Shown piece after piece: positions 1-7,365 of a DNA stretch of 10,121 nucleotides. The DNA is from Bacillota bacterium (lineage in GTDB: Bacteria > Bacillota > Clostridia > Lachnospirales > Bianqueaceae), in contig JAFUJY010000211.1 of assembly GCA_017467985.1 (NCBI GenBank), positions 1 to 10,121 of the forward strand, in the 5' to 3' direction. The position numbers were made by a program, and so were the translations under genes. The notes under the pieces are model-generated. The model made no database searches and had not been told where the DNA came from. It was given only the letters and a program-made list of their open reading frames with translations. How positions within the stretch are numbered: position 1 is the first letter of the stretch; each line of letters opens with the position of its first letter.

Positions 1-132
1 ATCATTTTCCCGACCTGCCAGTACGATGGACAGATCCTGATGACGCTCCAATGCAATCAAAGCTCCATCTACCGGTCCCTGGGGTGCATAATCTCCGCCC
101 ATTGCATCAATTAAAATCTTATACGCTGCCAT
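1..132 (-). CDS. plsX: PlsX, phosphate acyltransferase (5' part only; continues beyond base 1)
   Basis: Only the first 44 residues are present. They read MAAYKILIDAMGGDYAPQGP followed by VDGALIALERHQ, which fits the N-terminal signature of PlsX (hydrophobic strand, DAMGGD, AP, then a V-x-GA helix). PlsX converts acyl-ACP plus phosphate to acyl-phosphate, the donor for PlsY in the first step of bacterial phospholipid synthesis, and is usually a peripheral membrane protein. The ATG at 132 is supported by an AGGAGG at 144-139 with a 6-nt spacer. That site lies inside the 3' end of recU, and plsX starts 14 nt before the recU coding sequence ends, so the two are likely translationally coupled. The rest of the gene is off-window, so its integrity cannot be judged. 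Confidence 0.9.
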   Translation of the reverse strand, partial: MAAYKILIDAMGGDYAPQGPVDGALIALERHQDLSIVLAGREND

Positions 133-679
133 CTTGTGCCTCCTGCTTAATTTTATAGTATTCAACCACAGCCTTTAAGTAGTGTAGCTGTATGCCGCCC
201 ACATGCTGCTGTATGCGAAAACGCTCCTCAAAAATCTCTCTGGGGATAGTCTTTACGCCTTTGTGCTCTCCTGCCTCATCAAAATACGTGTTCAACACCT
301 CAAAGGGCAAGAGATAATATGCGTCATCCATGGAAAAATGCACCAGCAAAAATGCCAGCCCCTGCTGCCGATTAAACTCCCGCATGAAATCCACCTGATG
401 GGGATGAATATTGGCCACCGGCAAGTTTTTCTGAGCCGTTTCCTTGGCATCAAAACACAATGGAATGCCTTGCATGACGCCGATATAGTCCACCGTACTT
501 CTCTGCTCAAAATAGGCCAGAGAAATGGTTCGCCGGGCAGAATCAAATTCCACCGGCTTAATGGGTGTGGGAATTTTTTGGATTAGGGCAATTCCCTTTT
601 TGCGGTAACTTTCGTTGGAGATATTCACCATCTCCTCCAAGACGCTGCCTCGAAGCCCTCTTGAATTAAAATAACCCAT
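119..679 (-). CDS. recU: RecU-family Holliday junction resolvase
   Basis: A 186-residue protein that matches RecU, the Bacillota counterpart of RuvC, which cleaves four-way junctions during recombination and chromosome segregation. Visible family features are the N-terminal SRGLRGSVLEEMVNISN (residues 6-22, like the RG-x-x-LE-x-x-IN of RecU), KIPTPIKPV at 35-43, AYFEQRSTVDYIGV at 55-68 and CFDAKET at 75-81. From the family, the metal-binding/catalytic set is Asp, Glu, Lys; here it would be D64, D77 and K79, so the usual Glu of FEAKET is Asp. I chose the ATG at 679 because the homology starts there and because it sits 1 nt after the TAA of the upstream UPF0210 gene. The open frame continues 20 codons further upstream inside that gene, but those residues look unlike RecU. 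No good Shine-Dalgarno precedes 679, so termination-reinitiation coupling is likely. The 3' end overlaps plsX by 14 nt. Confidence 0.88.
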   Translation of the reverse strand: MGYFNSRGLRGSVLEEMVNISNESYRKKGIALIQKIPTPIKPVEFDSARRTISLAYFEQRSTVDYIGVMQGIPLCFDAKETAQKNLPVANIHPHQVDFMREFNRQQGLAFLLVHFSMDDAYYLLPFEVLNTYFDEAGEHKGVKTIPREIFEERFRIQQHVGGIQLHYLKAVVEYYKIKQEAQDGSV

Positions 680-680
680 T

Positions 681-2039
681 TTAGTTCTTATAGCTGTGAA
701 CCGGTGCGGGAATACGACCGCCCCGCATGATAAAGTCATGACAGGATGCAGGATTTACCGGCATAATGGGCGCATACCCCAGCAAACCGCCAAACTCCGC
801 CTTTTCACCCACGCCCTTACCATATACCGGGATCAAACGTACAGCCGTTGTCTTGGAGTTGATCATACCAATGGCCATTTCATCTGCAATAATACCGGAA
901 ATGGTTGTCGCAGGTGTATCACCGGGCACCGCGATCATATCCAAACCAACAGAACATACACAGGTCATGGCTTCCAATTTTTCCAGTGTCAGAAGCCCTG
1001 CCTCAGCCGCTTCAATCATACCATGGTCCTCGCTCACCGGAATAAATGCACCGGACAAACCGCCTACGAAGGAAGAAGCCATCAGACCGCCCTTTTTAAC
1101 CTGGTCATTCAGCATGGCTAGTGCTGCGGTGGTGCCGGGAGCGCCGGCACATTCCAGACCCATCTCCTGGAAAATTTCGGCAATACTGTCGCCAATGGCC
1201 GGTGTGGGGGCCAGGGACAGATCTATAATACCGAAGGGAACATTCAATTGCTTCGATGCTTCCTGGGCAACCAACTGACCCACACGGGTAATCTTAAACG
1301 CCGTCTTCTTAATCGTTTCACACAGAACCTCAAAGTTCTGACCGCGAACGGACTGTAATGCGGTTTTAACTACGCCGGGGCCGGATACACCCACATTAAT
1401 GACCGCATCCGTTTCACCAACACCGTGGAAAGCACCGGCCATAAAGGGATTATCATCGGGCGCATTACAAAATACAACCAACTTGGCGCATCCAATAGAA
1501 TCCTGATCGCCGGTGCGCTCAGATAATTCTTTAATCTTTTCGCCCAACAGACGAACCGCATCCATATTAATACCGGAACGGGAAGTTCCCACATTCACAG
1601 ATGCACAAACTCGCTCAGTGGTGGACAACGCTTCTGGAAGACTTTCGATGAGCATCTGATCCTTCTTGGTCATACCATTTTGTACCAGGGCAGAAAAACC
1701 ACCGATAAAGTTAACACCCACTTCTTTTGCAGCCCGATCCAGAGTCTTGGCCAATTCCGGAAAATGGGGATCATCACAGGCAGATGCACAAATGGCCGCC
1801 GGTGTAATGGAAATACGCTTATTTACAATCGGGATCCCAAAACGATTACCGATTTCGTCACCGGTGGCAATCAAATTCTGGGCCAATCGAGTAATTTTGT
1901 CGTATACTTTTTGATGAAATACTTTATAGTCAGAATGAGCACAATCCAGTAAGCTAATACCCATGGTAATGGTTCGCACATCCAGATTGGCTTCCTGAAT
2001 CATCCGATTTGTCTCAATGACTTCATGAAAATTAACCAT
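681..2039 (-). CDS. UPF0210 / DUF711 family protein (annotated 'PFL family protein' elsewhere)
   Basis: A 452-residue soluble protein of the UPF0210 (COG2848, DUF711) family. It begins MVNFHEVIETNRMI and holds the well-conserved stretches DVRTITMGISLLDC (20-33), a GGFSALVQNGMTKKD block near 115, SVNVGTSRSGINMDA near 150, and Gly-rich C-terminal segments such as GGLLGYAPIMPVN. Length fits the family (about 445-455). The biochemical function is not established. The 'PFL' name implies a distant structural similarity to pyruvate formate-lyase, but I see no glycyl-radical motif. Start: ATG at 2039 with GGGAGG at 2053-2048, spacer 8 nt. It lies 14 nt after the UPF0237 ACT-domain gene; this pair is commonly adjacent in Bacillota, suggesting the small protein senses a ligand for, or regulates, the larger one (inference). 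No signal peptide or membrane segment is evident. Confidence 0.88.
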   Translation of the reverse strand: MVNFHEVIETNRMIQEANLDVRTITMGISLLDCAHSDYKVFHQKVYDKITRLAQNLIATGDEIGNRFGIPIVNKRISITPAAICASACDDPHFPELAKTLDRAAKEVGVNFIGGFSALVQNGMTKKDQMLIESLPEALSTTERVCASVNVGTSRSGINMDAVRLLGEKIKELSERTGDQDSIGCAKLVVFCNAPDDNPFMAGAFHGVGETDAVINVGVSGPGVVKTALQSVRGQNFEVLCETIKKTAFKITRVGQLVAQEASKQLNVPFGIIDLSLAPTPAIGDSIAEIFQEMGLECAGAPGTTAALAMLNDQVKKGGLMASSFVGGLSGAFIPVSEDHGMIEAAEAGLLTLEKLEAMTCVCSVGLDMIAVPGDTPATTISGIIADEMAIGMINSKTTAVRLIPVYGKGVGEKAEFGGLLGYAPIMPVNPASCHDFIMRGGRIPAPVHSYKN

Positions 2040-2053
2040 TTACGCTGCCTCCC

Positions 2054-2323
2054 TTAAATACGATGCATCGCCTGGAAAATATCTTCGCTCTGCAGTCGGA
2101 TCTGTACGCCCAGCTTTTCACCCACTTTATCCAGCTCTGCAGCCACCTGATGGAACACTGCGTTAGAGCTTTCCATATCCACAATCATCATCATGTGGAA
2201 ATATCCACCGGTAATACTCTGGGAAATATCCAGAATATTAATGTTGTTCTTGCTCAGGAATGTGCAAACTTCTGCAATGATTCCTACTTTATCCTGACCT
2301 ACCACTGTAATAATGCCTTTCAT
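2054..2323 (-). CDS. UPF0237 ACT-domain protein
   Basis: An 89-residue protein made of a single ACT domain: MKGIITVVGQDKVGIIAEVC, then a helix, NNINILDISQSITGGYFHMMMIVDM (about residues 28-52), and a C-terminal helix-strand. ACT domains generally bind amino acids or other small ligands at dimer interfaces, and this family resembles the ACT modules of the glycine cleavage regulator GcvR. The start is a decision. An ATG at 2332 exists but touches the AAAGGAGG at 2340-2333 with no spacer, whereas the ATG at 2323 has a 9-nt spacer and gives the family-typical N-terminus and length (88-90). I therefore take 2323. It follows the solute-binding lipoprotein gene by 15 nt, with the ribosome binding site partly inside that gene's stop codon, and precedes the UPF0210 gene by 14 nt. 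The ligand is unknown. Confidence 0.88.
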   Translation of the reverse strand: MKGIITVVGQDKVGIIAEVCTFLSKNNINILDISQSITGGYFHMMMIVDMESSNAVFHQVAAELDKVGEKLGVQIRLQSEDIFQAMHRI

Positions 2324-2332
2324 ATCTGACAT

Positions 2333-2340
2333 CCTCCTTT
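2333..2340 (-). promoter_or_regulatory. Ribosome binding site deciding the ACT-domain gene start
   Basis: AAAGGAGG on the minus strand directly abuts one ATG (2332-2330) and lies 9 nt from the next in-frame ATG (2323-2321). Normal spacing favours the second ATG. The site overlaps the TAA stop of the lipoprotein gene (2341-2339). Confidence 0.8.
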
Positions 2341-3931
2341 ATTTGAAATACAGATCTTCAATACCTTTATAAATATGATAGGGGGACGGAGAAAGCTCAC
2401 CGCCCAACTCCTTGGATACAACCACAGCCTGTTTTGAATAATACAGGGGGGCAACCGGCAGTGTCTCCCATGCGTACTGCGCCAGTGCCTCATAAGCCAG
2501 AACACTCTGCTGGGTTCCCGTGGCCGCAGCCACTTCGCTCAACAGACGATCCAGCTCGTCATCCGTCCGGCCGGTATAATTGCCGGAACCCTCGGACCCC
2601 AGCAATGTATACAGATCCTGGGCCGAGCTCACTCGACAGCTTCCAAAGGCCAAGTCATATTCACCGTCTTCCAGGGCCTCCAACCACTCTTCATGTTCCA
2701 GCTGCACCACTTTTACCCGCAAGCCAATCTCCGCCAGCTGTTCGTAAATCAAGCGCCCCTGGGCAATAGCCACTTCCTCTTCTTCACTGACAATCAGTGT
2801 CAATTCGGCCATCTTGTTGTCGCCCAACAGAGAATAGGCCTTGGCATAATCCACACCATATGTACTTTCCAGCGCGTCCTCAGCCAGCCAAGAGGGTACC
2901 ACCGACTCACTGGGCGTTCCCTGATGCACCTGAGTCCAGTCAATCAACTCCTGGGGATCCACACAATACATAATTGCCCGACGCATGTTCACATCCGAAA
3001 GCAGATGCTCCTCTTCCTGATTCATATACAACACCTGCAAATTATGGGTATCCGTCTGGTAAACCACATGATGGTAAATATTCTCCGTGGACATGCCGGA
3101 AGGAACTTCTTCATATAATATATGGGACAAACCATGCACAAAAGCACTGTGGGTGGCATCCGATGAACGAGTAATGTCCACAATGAGTTCTGAAATATAA
3201 GGCTTGCCACCAATGTAGCGAACATTGGATTCCAACTGCAGCTGCCTCATGGCTTGATAGTCCACATATTTATAAGGACCACTGCCAACGGGAACCCATT
3301 TGGGCGGTTCTTCTACATTATATATATGCTCCGGCAGTACCGGGACCACCAACGCACTCATACGCTGTTCATCCACAGGATTGGAGAAGGTTACCACCAC
3401 CTCTCCCGCTTCATTCAGCACTGCACTCACCATGGTCTTTAGCTGATTCTTCCAAAAATGATCTGTCTCCGCCTGGGCCAGAGCATTCAGAGAATAAACT
3501 ACATCCTTAGCCGTCAACTTTTCACCATCATGCCAGTAAATATTTTCATGAATCCGCAGCGTTACCTCATAACCATCCAGAGATACCTGCCACTCTTTTA
3601 CCACCCCTTCACTGGAAGGGACGCCTTGGGCATCCGTTTCCAACAAGGGCATGAAAATTAACATCAAAAGCTGAGCGACTTCATTTTGCCGGGCCTCCAG
3701 GGGGTTCAGTGTCTCCGGCATGTATGCGGTCATCCGCAGCGTTCCACCCCAAGCCGGTTTATCCCCGCTTTCCACAGCACTGCTTTCTTCCTCAGACAGA
3801 CTGCTGGATTCTTCTTTGGAGCTATTCTCCAGCACCGGCGGAATAAAAGTCTCCTGATAACACCCGCTCAAACATAAAATTACACACAGCAAAGCAGCCA
3901 ACAGCCCTTTGCATTTATTTATCAAACTCAA
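2339..3931 (-). CDS. Family 5 extracellular solute-binding lipoprotein (DppA/OppA-like), TTG start
   Basis: A 530-residue exported lipoprotein. Residues 1-24 are a lipoprotein signal peptide: basic start (NKCKG), hydrophobic core, lipobox L-S-G-C with Cys24 as the lipidated residue. A Ser/Glu-rich linker follows (about 36-56). The mature domain opens GGTLRMTAYMPETLNPLEAR (62-81) and carries typical SBP_bac_5 elements: WQVSLDGYEVTLRI, IYWHDGEKLTAKDVVYSLNA, VGSGPYKY, MRRAIMYCVD and a C-terminal LPVAPLYYSKQAVV. Such proteins deliver peptides, nickel or other solutes to an ABC importer at the outer face of the membrane. No permease or ATPase gene is nearby, so the substrate and partner are unknown. 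The start is TTG at 3931, overlapping the coaE stop by 4 nt (TTGA); GGAAAGGAAG upstream supports it and no in-frame ATG lies near. Confidence 0.87.
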   Translation of the reverse strand: MSLINKCKGLLAALLCVILCLSGCYQETFIPPVLENSSKEESSSLSEEESSAVESGDKPAWGGTLRMTAYMPETLNPLEARQNEVAQLLMLIFMPLLETDAQGVPSSEGVVKEWQVSLDGYEVTLRIHENIYWHDGEKLTAKDVVYSLNALAQAETDHFWKNQLKTMVSAVLNEAGEVVVTFSNPVDEQRMSALVVPVLPEHIYNVEEPPKWVPVGSGPYKYVDYQAMRQLQLESNVRYIGGKPYISELIVDITRSSDATHSAFVHGLSHILYEEVPSGMSTENIYHHVVYQTDTHNLQVLYMNQEEEHLLSDVNMRRAIMYCVDPQELIDWTQVHQGTPSESVVPSWLAEDALESTYGVDYAKAYSLLGDNKMAELTLIVSEEEEVAIAQGRLIYEQLAEIGLRVKVVQLEHEEWLEALEDGEYDLAFGSCRVSSAQDLYTLLGSEGSGNYTGRTDDELDRLLSEVAAATGTQQSVLAYEALAQYAWETLPVAPLYYSKQAVVVSKELGGELSPSPYHIYKGIEDLYFK

Positions 3932-4548
3932 GTATGGTCTTCCTTTCCGTACATCCGCTCCATGAGCCTGTCCAGAGCCTCGTGCAGTTCCTCCACAGTT
4001 CCTCCGCCATCAATCAAAACATCGGCGGCAGCTTTGTAGTTCTCCTGACTCCACTGACTCTGCACTCGGTTACGAGCCTCCTGTTCATCCAGATTTTGAC
4101 GCTTCATAATGCGCTGCACCCGCACCTCATCATCGGCCCAAACCACCCAATTTTCTTCCACCATATCCTTCAGGGGCGTCCGCAGAAGTTCAATGGCTTC
4201 CAGCATAAAAATGGGAGCATCGGGATTTTGTCGAAACTCCTGAATCCTGCAGCGAATCTCATCACAAATCACCGGATGGGTGATCTGATTGAGCAATTGC
4301 AGCTTGTGGGGATCCGCAAAAACAATGGATCCCAGCGCCTTACGATTCACCACTCCGGCACTATCCAGTATAGCTTTCCCAAAGGCTTTTGTCAACTCTT
4401 TTACGACCTCCGGACGCGTAATCACTTCATGTCCGGTCTTATCTGCATCCAGGCGGCGCACACCGTATTTTTCTTCCAGATAACTGCACACGGTACTTTT
4501 GCCTGCGGCGATGGATCCGGTGATTCCAATGACTTTACTTTGCTTCAT
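3928..4548 (-). CDS. coaE: Dephospho-CoA kinase
   Basis: A 206-residue P-loop kinase catalysing the last step of coenzyme A synthesis (dephospho-CoA + ATP to CoA + ADP, cytosolic). The Walker A region is GITGSIAAGKST at residues 8-19 with K17 binding phosphate. LDADKTGHEV at 33-42 contains the D-A-D usual in CoaE. ITHPVICDEIR at 89-99 is the conserved HP-x-I segment, and the lid/adenine side has RVQRIMKRQNL and ARNRVQSQWSQ at 158-168. The segment where many CoaE proteins read D-x-PLLFE is here MLEAIELLRTPL (115-126), a divergent form. A GTG at 4563 would add five residues, but the ATG at 4548 has GGAG at 4561-4558 with a 9-nt spacer and matches the family N-terminus. It overlaps the polA end by 14 nt and the lipoprotein start by 4 nt. 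A polA-coaE pair is a common arrangement in Bacillota. Confidence 0.93.
   Translation of the reverse strand: MKQSKVIGITGSIAAGKSTVCSYLEEKYGVRRLDADKTGHEVITRPEVVKELTKAFGKAILDSAGVVNRKALGSIVFADPHKLQLLNQITHPVICDEIRCRIQEFRQNPDAPIFMLEAIELLRTPLKDMVEENWVVWADDEVRVQRIMKRQNLDEQEARNRVQSQWSQENYKAAADVLIDGGGTVEELHEALDRLMERMYGKEDHT
3939..3948 (-). promoter_or_regulatory. Ribosome binding site supporting the TTG start of the lipoprotein gene
   Basis: The minus strand reads GGAAAGGAAG at 3948-3939, with the AGGA core 9 nt before the TTG at 3931-3929. It lies inside the 3' end of coaE. The spacing favours this TTG over the next in-frame TTG two codons later. Confidence 0.65.
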
Positions 4549-7201
4549 ACCAGTTTTCTCCACTATGAATTTCTACTTCCAACGGCACCAGGAGACTTGC
4601 CGCCCCCATCATTTCTTCCCGCAAAATAACGTCCACGGCGGCTTCTTCACCACGCCATACTTCGATTAAAAGTTCATCATGCACCGTCAGCAGCAGGCGG
4701 CTGCGCAGATTTTCATTTTTCAGCCGTTCATAAACCTTGACCATGGCGATCTTAATGATGTCCGCAGCGGTTCCCTGAATGGGCATGTTTTTGGCCACAC
4801 GTTCTCCAAAGGATCGCTTTACAAAATTAGAAGACTTTAACTCATCAATGATGCGGCGGCGGCCAAATAACGTCACACTCCAGCCCTTTTCCTTGGCATT
4901 TTCCACGCATTTGTCCAAATAACCCTGCACCTTGGGATACTGCTGAAAATATTTTTCGATATAGGCCTTGGCCTCTTTTTGAGAAATATGCAGATCATCC
5001 CCCAGGGAAAAGGCGCTGATACCATAGATAATTCCAAAATTTACCGCCTTGGCACTGGAACGCTGGGCAGATGTAACCTCCTCGGGTTTAATCCCCAATA
5101 CCTGGGACGCTGTCAAACGATGAATGTCCTCACCGGCCTGATAAGCCCCGATCAGCTGCTCATCACCGGACATATGGGCCAGCAAACGCAGTTCGATCTG
5201 AGAATAGTCCGCATCCATAAAGAAATAATTATCGTCAGATGGCACAAAGGCTTTGCGCAGCAAACGACCCAACTCGGTACGGATCGGGATATTCTGCAGG
5301 TTGGGATCGGAACTGGATAAACGTCCGGTGGCCGTCACCGTCTGATTAAACTTGGAGTGGATCTTACCATCCCCTTGGATACAAGGATACAAACCATCCA
5401 CATAGGTGGATTTCAGCTTGGTCAGCTGACGATACTGAAGGACATCCCGCACAATGGGATACTCCGGCGCCAGCTTCTCCAAAATGTCCGCGGATGTGGA
5501 ATACCCGGACTTGGTCTTTTTACCTGCGGGCAGCCCCAACTTCTCAAATAAAATCTCGCCCAACTGCTTGGGAGACAGAATATTAAATACCTCCCCGGCT
5601 GCTTCATGAATTTGCTTTTGTAAACGGGCAATATCGCCATCCAGCTCACAGCCAAACTCCTGAAGCACCACAGGATCCACCTTGATACCCAACTCCTCCA
5701 TGGAGGCTAAAACGGTAATCAAGGGCAGCTCCACGGTCTCGAACAATTCTTTCATGTCTTTTTCGGCCAACTCCTTTTCCATCAAAGGAGTGCTGCGGAA
5801 CAAAATTTCTGCCCTTGTGGCGCCGTAACTTGCACGCTTATCATCTTCCAGCATGGACAGGGTCTTTTGTTCCTTACCGGTGCCGAATACTTCCACGTCA
5901 GAGGCAATGGTTTCTTTTAAGAAAATCTGAGCCAGTTCATCCTCCGTGTAAGTATCCTTAGAAGGATTCAGCAGATAGGCGGCAATCATGGTGTCCATGC
6001 CCACGCCTTCCATACGAATGCCGCCAGTCAACAGTTTTAACATGTCCGGCTTAACATCGTGGCCGATCTTAGGTACCTGAGGATCCTCAAATAAAGGTTT
6101 GAAGGCCTGCAGCACTTCTTCCCGCAGGATGTGCCCCTCTTCAATCCACCAGGCTTCCCCTTCCTTCACACATACTGCCATCGCCCAAAAACCAAACAGA
6201 CCATCCTCTTCTTCATACATTAAATAGGAAAATCCTTGTTTCATCTGTGCAGCCAAACGCTCCACATCTTTCATACTTTCGGCTTTACGTACTTCACACT
6301 GAGATGCGGTCTCCACCTGGGCCTCTTCCTGAGCCAAGGGCAGAAAACGCTGCAGCAAAGTACGGAACTCATATTGTTTTAAGAACTCCAGCACCTCTGC
6401 CTTGCCAAAATAATGCATGTCAAAGGGCAGTGGTTCTTCGGTAATCTCCGCATCCGTAACAATTGTGGCCAGAACCAGACTCAACCGGGCCTGCTCTTCA
6501 AACTCAGCCAGATTCTTAGATGCTCTGGGCGGACGCACCTCTTCCACCTTGGCAATGGCTTCATCTAATGTATGATATTTTTGAATAATGCTAACAGCGG
6601 TCTTCTCACCAATGCCCGGCACACCGGGAATATTATCAGAAGTGTCCCCCATCAGAGCCTTGACGTGGATAAACTCGGTGGGTGTCACACCATATTCCTC
6701 CTGTACCGCCTGCCCATTATAAATATGAGTCTCGGTAACCCCCTTCTGGGTCTTGGGAATATAGATCTGCAGATGCTCCTCTGCCAGCTGCAATAAGTCT
6801 CGGTCACCGGAAAGTACGGCCACCTCCGCACCGGCGTGGGCCTCCCGCTTACCGATGGTACCCAAAATATCATCGGCCTCGATGCCTTCCTGCATAATCA
6901 CCTGAATCCCCGCCCGCTGCAAAAACTCCTGAATCAACGGTATCTGGGCATGCAGTTCCTCCGGCATACCCTTACGAGTGCCCTTGTAAGCATCGTACAT
7001 CTTATGGCGGAACGTAGGCGCCTTCTGGTCAAAGGCAATGGCCACATGGGTGGGTTGTACCATCTCAATCGTCTTTAATAATATATTGATAAATCCATAC
7101 ACTGCATTGGTATAGATTCCTTGTGCGTTGGAAAGCATGGGAACACCGTAAAATGCCCGGTTGGCAATGGAGTGTCCATCAACAAGCAAAACCTTCTTCA
7201 T
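4535..7201 (-). CDS. polA: DNA polymerase I
   Basis: An 888-residue family A polymerase used for Okazaki fragment maturation and repair. The N-terminal 5'-3' exonuclease/flap domain (about 1-290) shows LLVDG with D8, IAFDQK with D58, EADD (108-111), GDRD (132-135) and GDTSDNIPGVPGIGEKTA (185-202). The central 3'-5' exonuclease-like domain (about 305-500) lacks key acidic residues and is probably inactive. The polymerase domain has motif A DYSQIELRLLAH (D665), motif B RSSAKAVNFGIIYG (K718, F722, Y726) and motif C TVHDE (H841-E843). Phe at 722 matches the position where Taq and E. coli Pol I also have Phe. Length is close to Bacillus PolA (about 880). The ATG at 7201 is preceded by AGGAGG at 7214-7209 with a 7-nt spacer; upstream in-frame codons to 7246 lack homology. 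It is the first gene of the minus-strand operon, followed by coaE with a 14-nt overlap. Confidence 0.97.
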   Translation of the reverse strand: MKKVLLVDGHSIANRAFYGVPMLSNAQGIYTNAVYGFINILLKTIEMVQPTHVAIAFDQKAPTFRHKMYDAYKGTRKGMPEELHAQIPLIQEFLQRAGIQVIMQEGIEADDILGTIGKREAHAGAEVAVLSGDRDLLQLAEEHLQIYIPKTQKGVTETHIYNGQAVQEEYGVTPTEFIHVKALMGDTSDNIPGVPGIGEKTAVSIIQKYHTLDEAIAKVEEVRPPRASKNLAEFEEQARLSLVLATIVTDAEITEEPLPFDMHYFGKAEVLEFLKQYEFRTLLQRFLPLAQEEAQVETASQCEVRKAESMKDVERLAAQMKQGFSYLMYEEEDGLFGFWAMAVCVKEGEAWWIEEGHILREEVLQAFKPLFEDPQVPKIGHDVKPDMLKLLTGGIRMEGVGMDTMIAAYLLNPSKDTYTEDELAQIFLKETIASDVEVFGTGKEQKTLSMLEDDKRASYGATRAEILFRSTPLMEKELAEKDMKELFETVELPLITVLASMEELGIKVDPVVLQEFGCELDGDIARLQKQIHEAAGEVFNILSPKQLGEILFEKLGLPAGKKTKSGYSTSADILEKLAPEYPIVRDVLQYRQLTKLKSTYVDGLYPCIQGDGKIHSKFNQTVTATGRLSSSDPNLQNIPIRTELGRLLRKAFVPSDDNYFFMDADYSQIELRLLAHMSGDEQLIGAYQAGEDIHRLTASQVLGIKPEEVTSAQRSSAKAVNFGIIYGISAFSLGDDLHISQKEAKAYIEKYFQQYPKVQGYLDKCVENAKEKGWSVTLFGRRRIIDELKSSNFVKRSFGERVAKNMPIQGTAADIIKIAMVKVYERLKNENLRSRLLLTVHDELLIEVWRGEEAAVDVILREEMMGAASLLVPLEVEIHSGENWYEAK

Positions 7202-7259
7202 CCTAACTCCTCCTCTGGCTGCCGCAAAACAGCACAAATATACCATTATGATACTCCCT

Positions 7260-7288
7260 ATTATACACTTTTTTTTCCCGTTTGCCTA
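7260..7288 (-). promoter_or_regulatory. Putative sigma-A promoter of the polA operon
   Basis: On the minus strand a perfect TATAAT (-10) lies at 7265-7260, and TAGGCA (4 of 6 matches to TTGACA) at 7288-7283, separated by 17 nt. Transcription would start near 7253, giving a leader of about 50 nt before the polA ATG. A/T runs at about 7291-7330 lie upstream of the -35 and could act as an UP element. Predicted by eye only. Confidence 0.6.
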
Positions 7289-7336
7289 GCACTTTTTAAA
7301 AACATGTAATTTTCTAAAAAAATTTTAAAAAAGTAC

Positions 7337-7365
7337 TTGCTTTTTTCTTCAATCTATGGTAACAT
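7337..7365 (+). promoter_or_regulatory. Putative promoter of tRNA-Leu (weak -35, extended -10)
   Basis: TTGCTT at 7337-7342 and TAACAT at 7360-7365 are 17 nt apart, and the -10 is preceded by TGG (7357-7359), an extended -10. Start of transcription near 7372 would leave about 20 nt of leader before the tRNA. The hexamers match the consensus only 3/6 and 4/6, so support comes mainly from spacing, the TGn element and position. Confidence 0.45.

Noticed and set aside
203..586. Plus-strand open frame antisense to recU
   Set aside because: It lies wholly opposite a well-supported gene, shows no recognisable domain and has no good ribosome binding site.
680..739. Longer RecU starting at 739
   Set aside because: The extra 20 residues lie inside the UPF0210 gene, have no RecU similarity and would create a long overlap; the ATG at 679 matches the family start.
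681..2039. Reading the UPF0210 protein as a real pyruvate formate-lyase
   Set aside because: There is no glycyl-radical motif and no catalytic Cys-Cys pair in context, and the length (452) is far below the roughly 750 residues of true PFL.
4549..4563. GTG start for coaE at 4563
   Set aside because: It has no good ribosome binding site, while the in-frame ATG at 4548 has GGAG at the right distance and a family-typical N-terminus.
3934..4629. 231-codon plus-strand open frame antisense to coaE
   Set aside because: It is long, but it mirrors coaE and the polA end; its His/Phe/Leu-rich composition is typical of a shadow frame.
7202..7246. PolA start at 7246 with 15 extra residues
   Set aside because: The AGGAGG with a 7-nt spacer points to the ATG at 7201, where the conserved LLVDG segment begins; the upstream codons include Cys/Ala-rich non-homologous sequence and overlap the leader.
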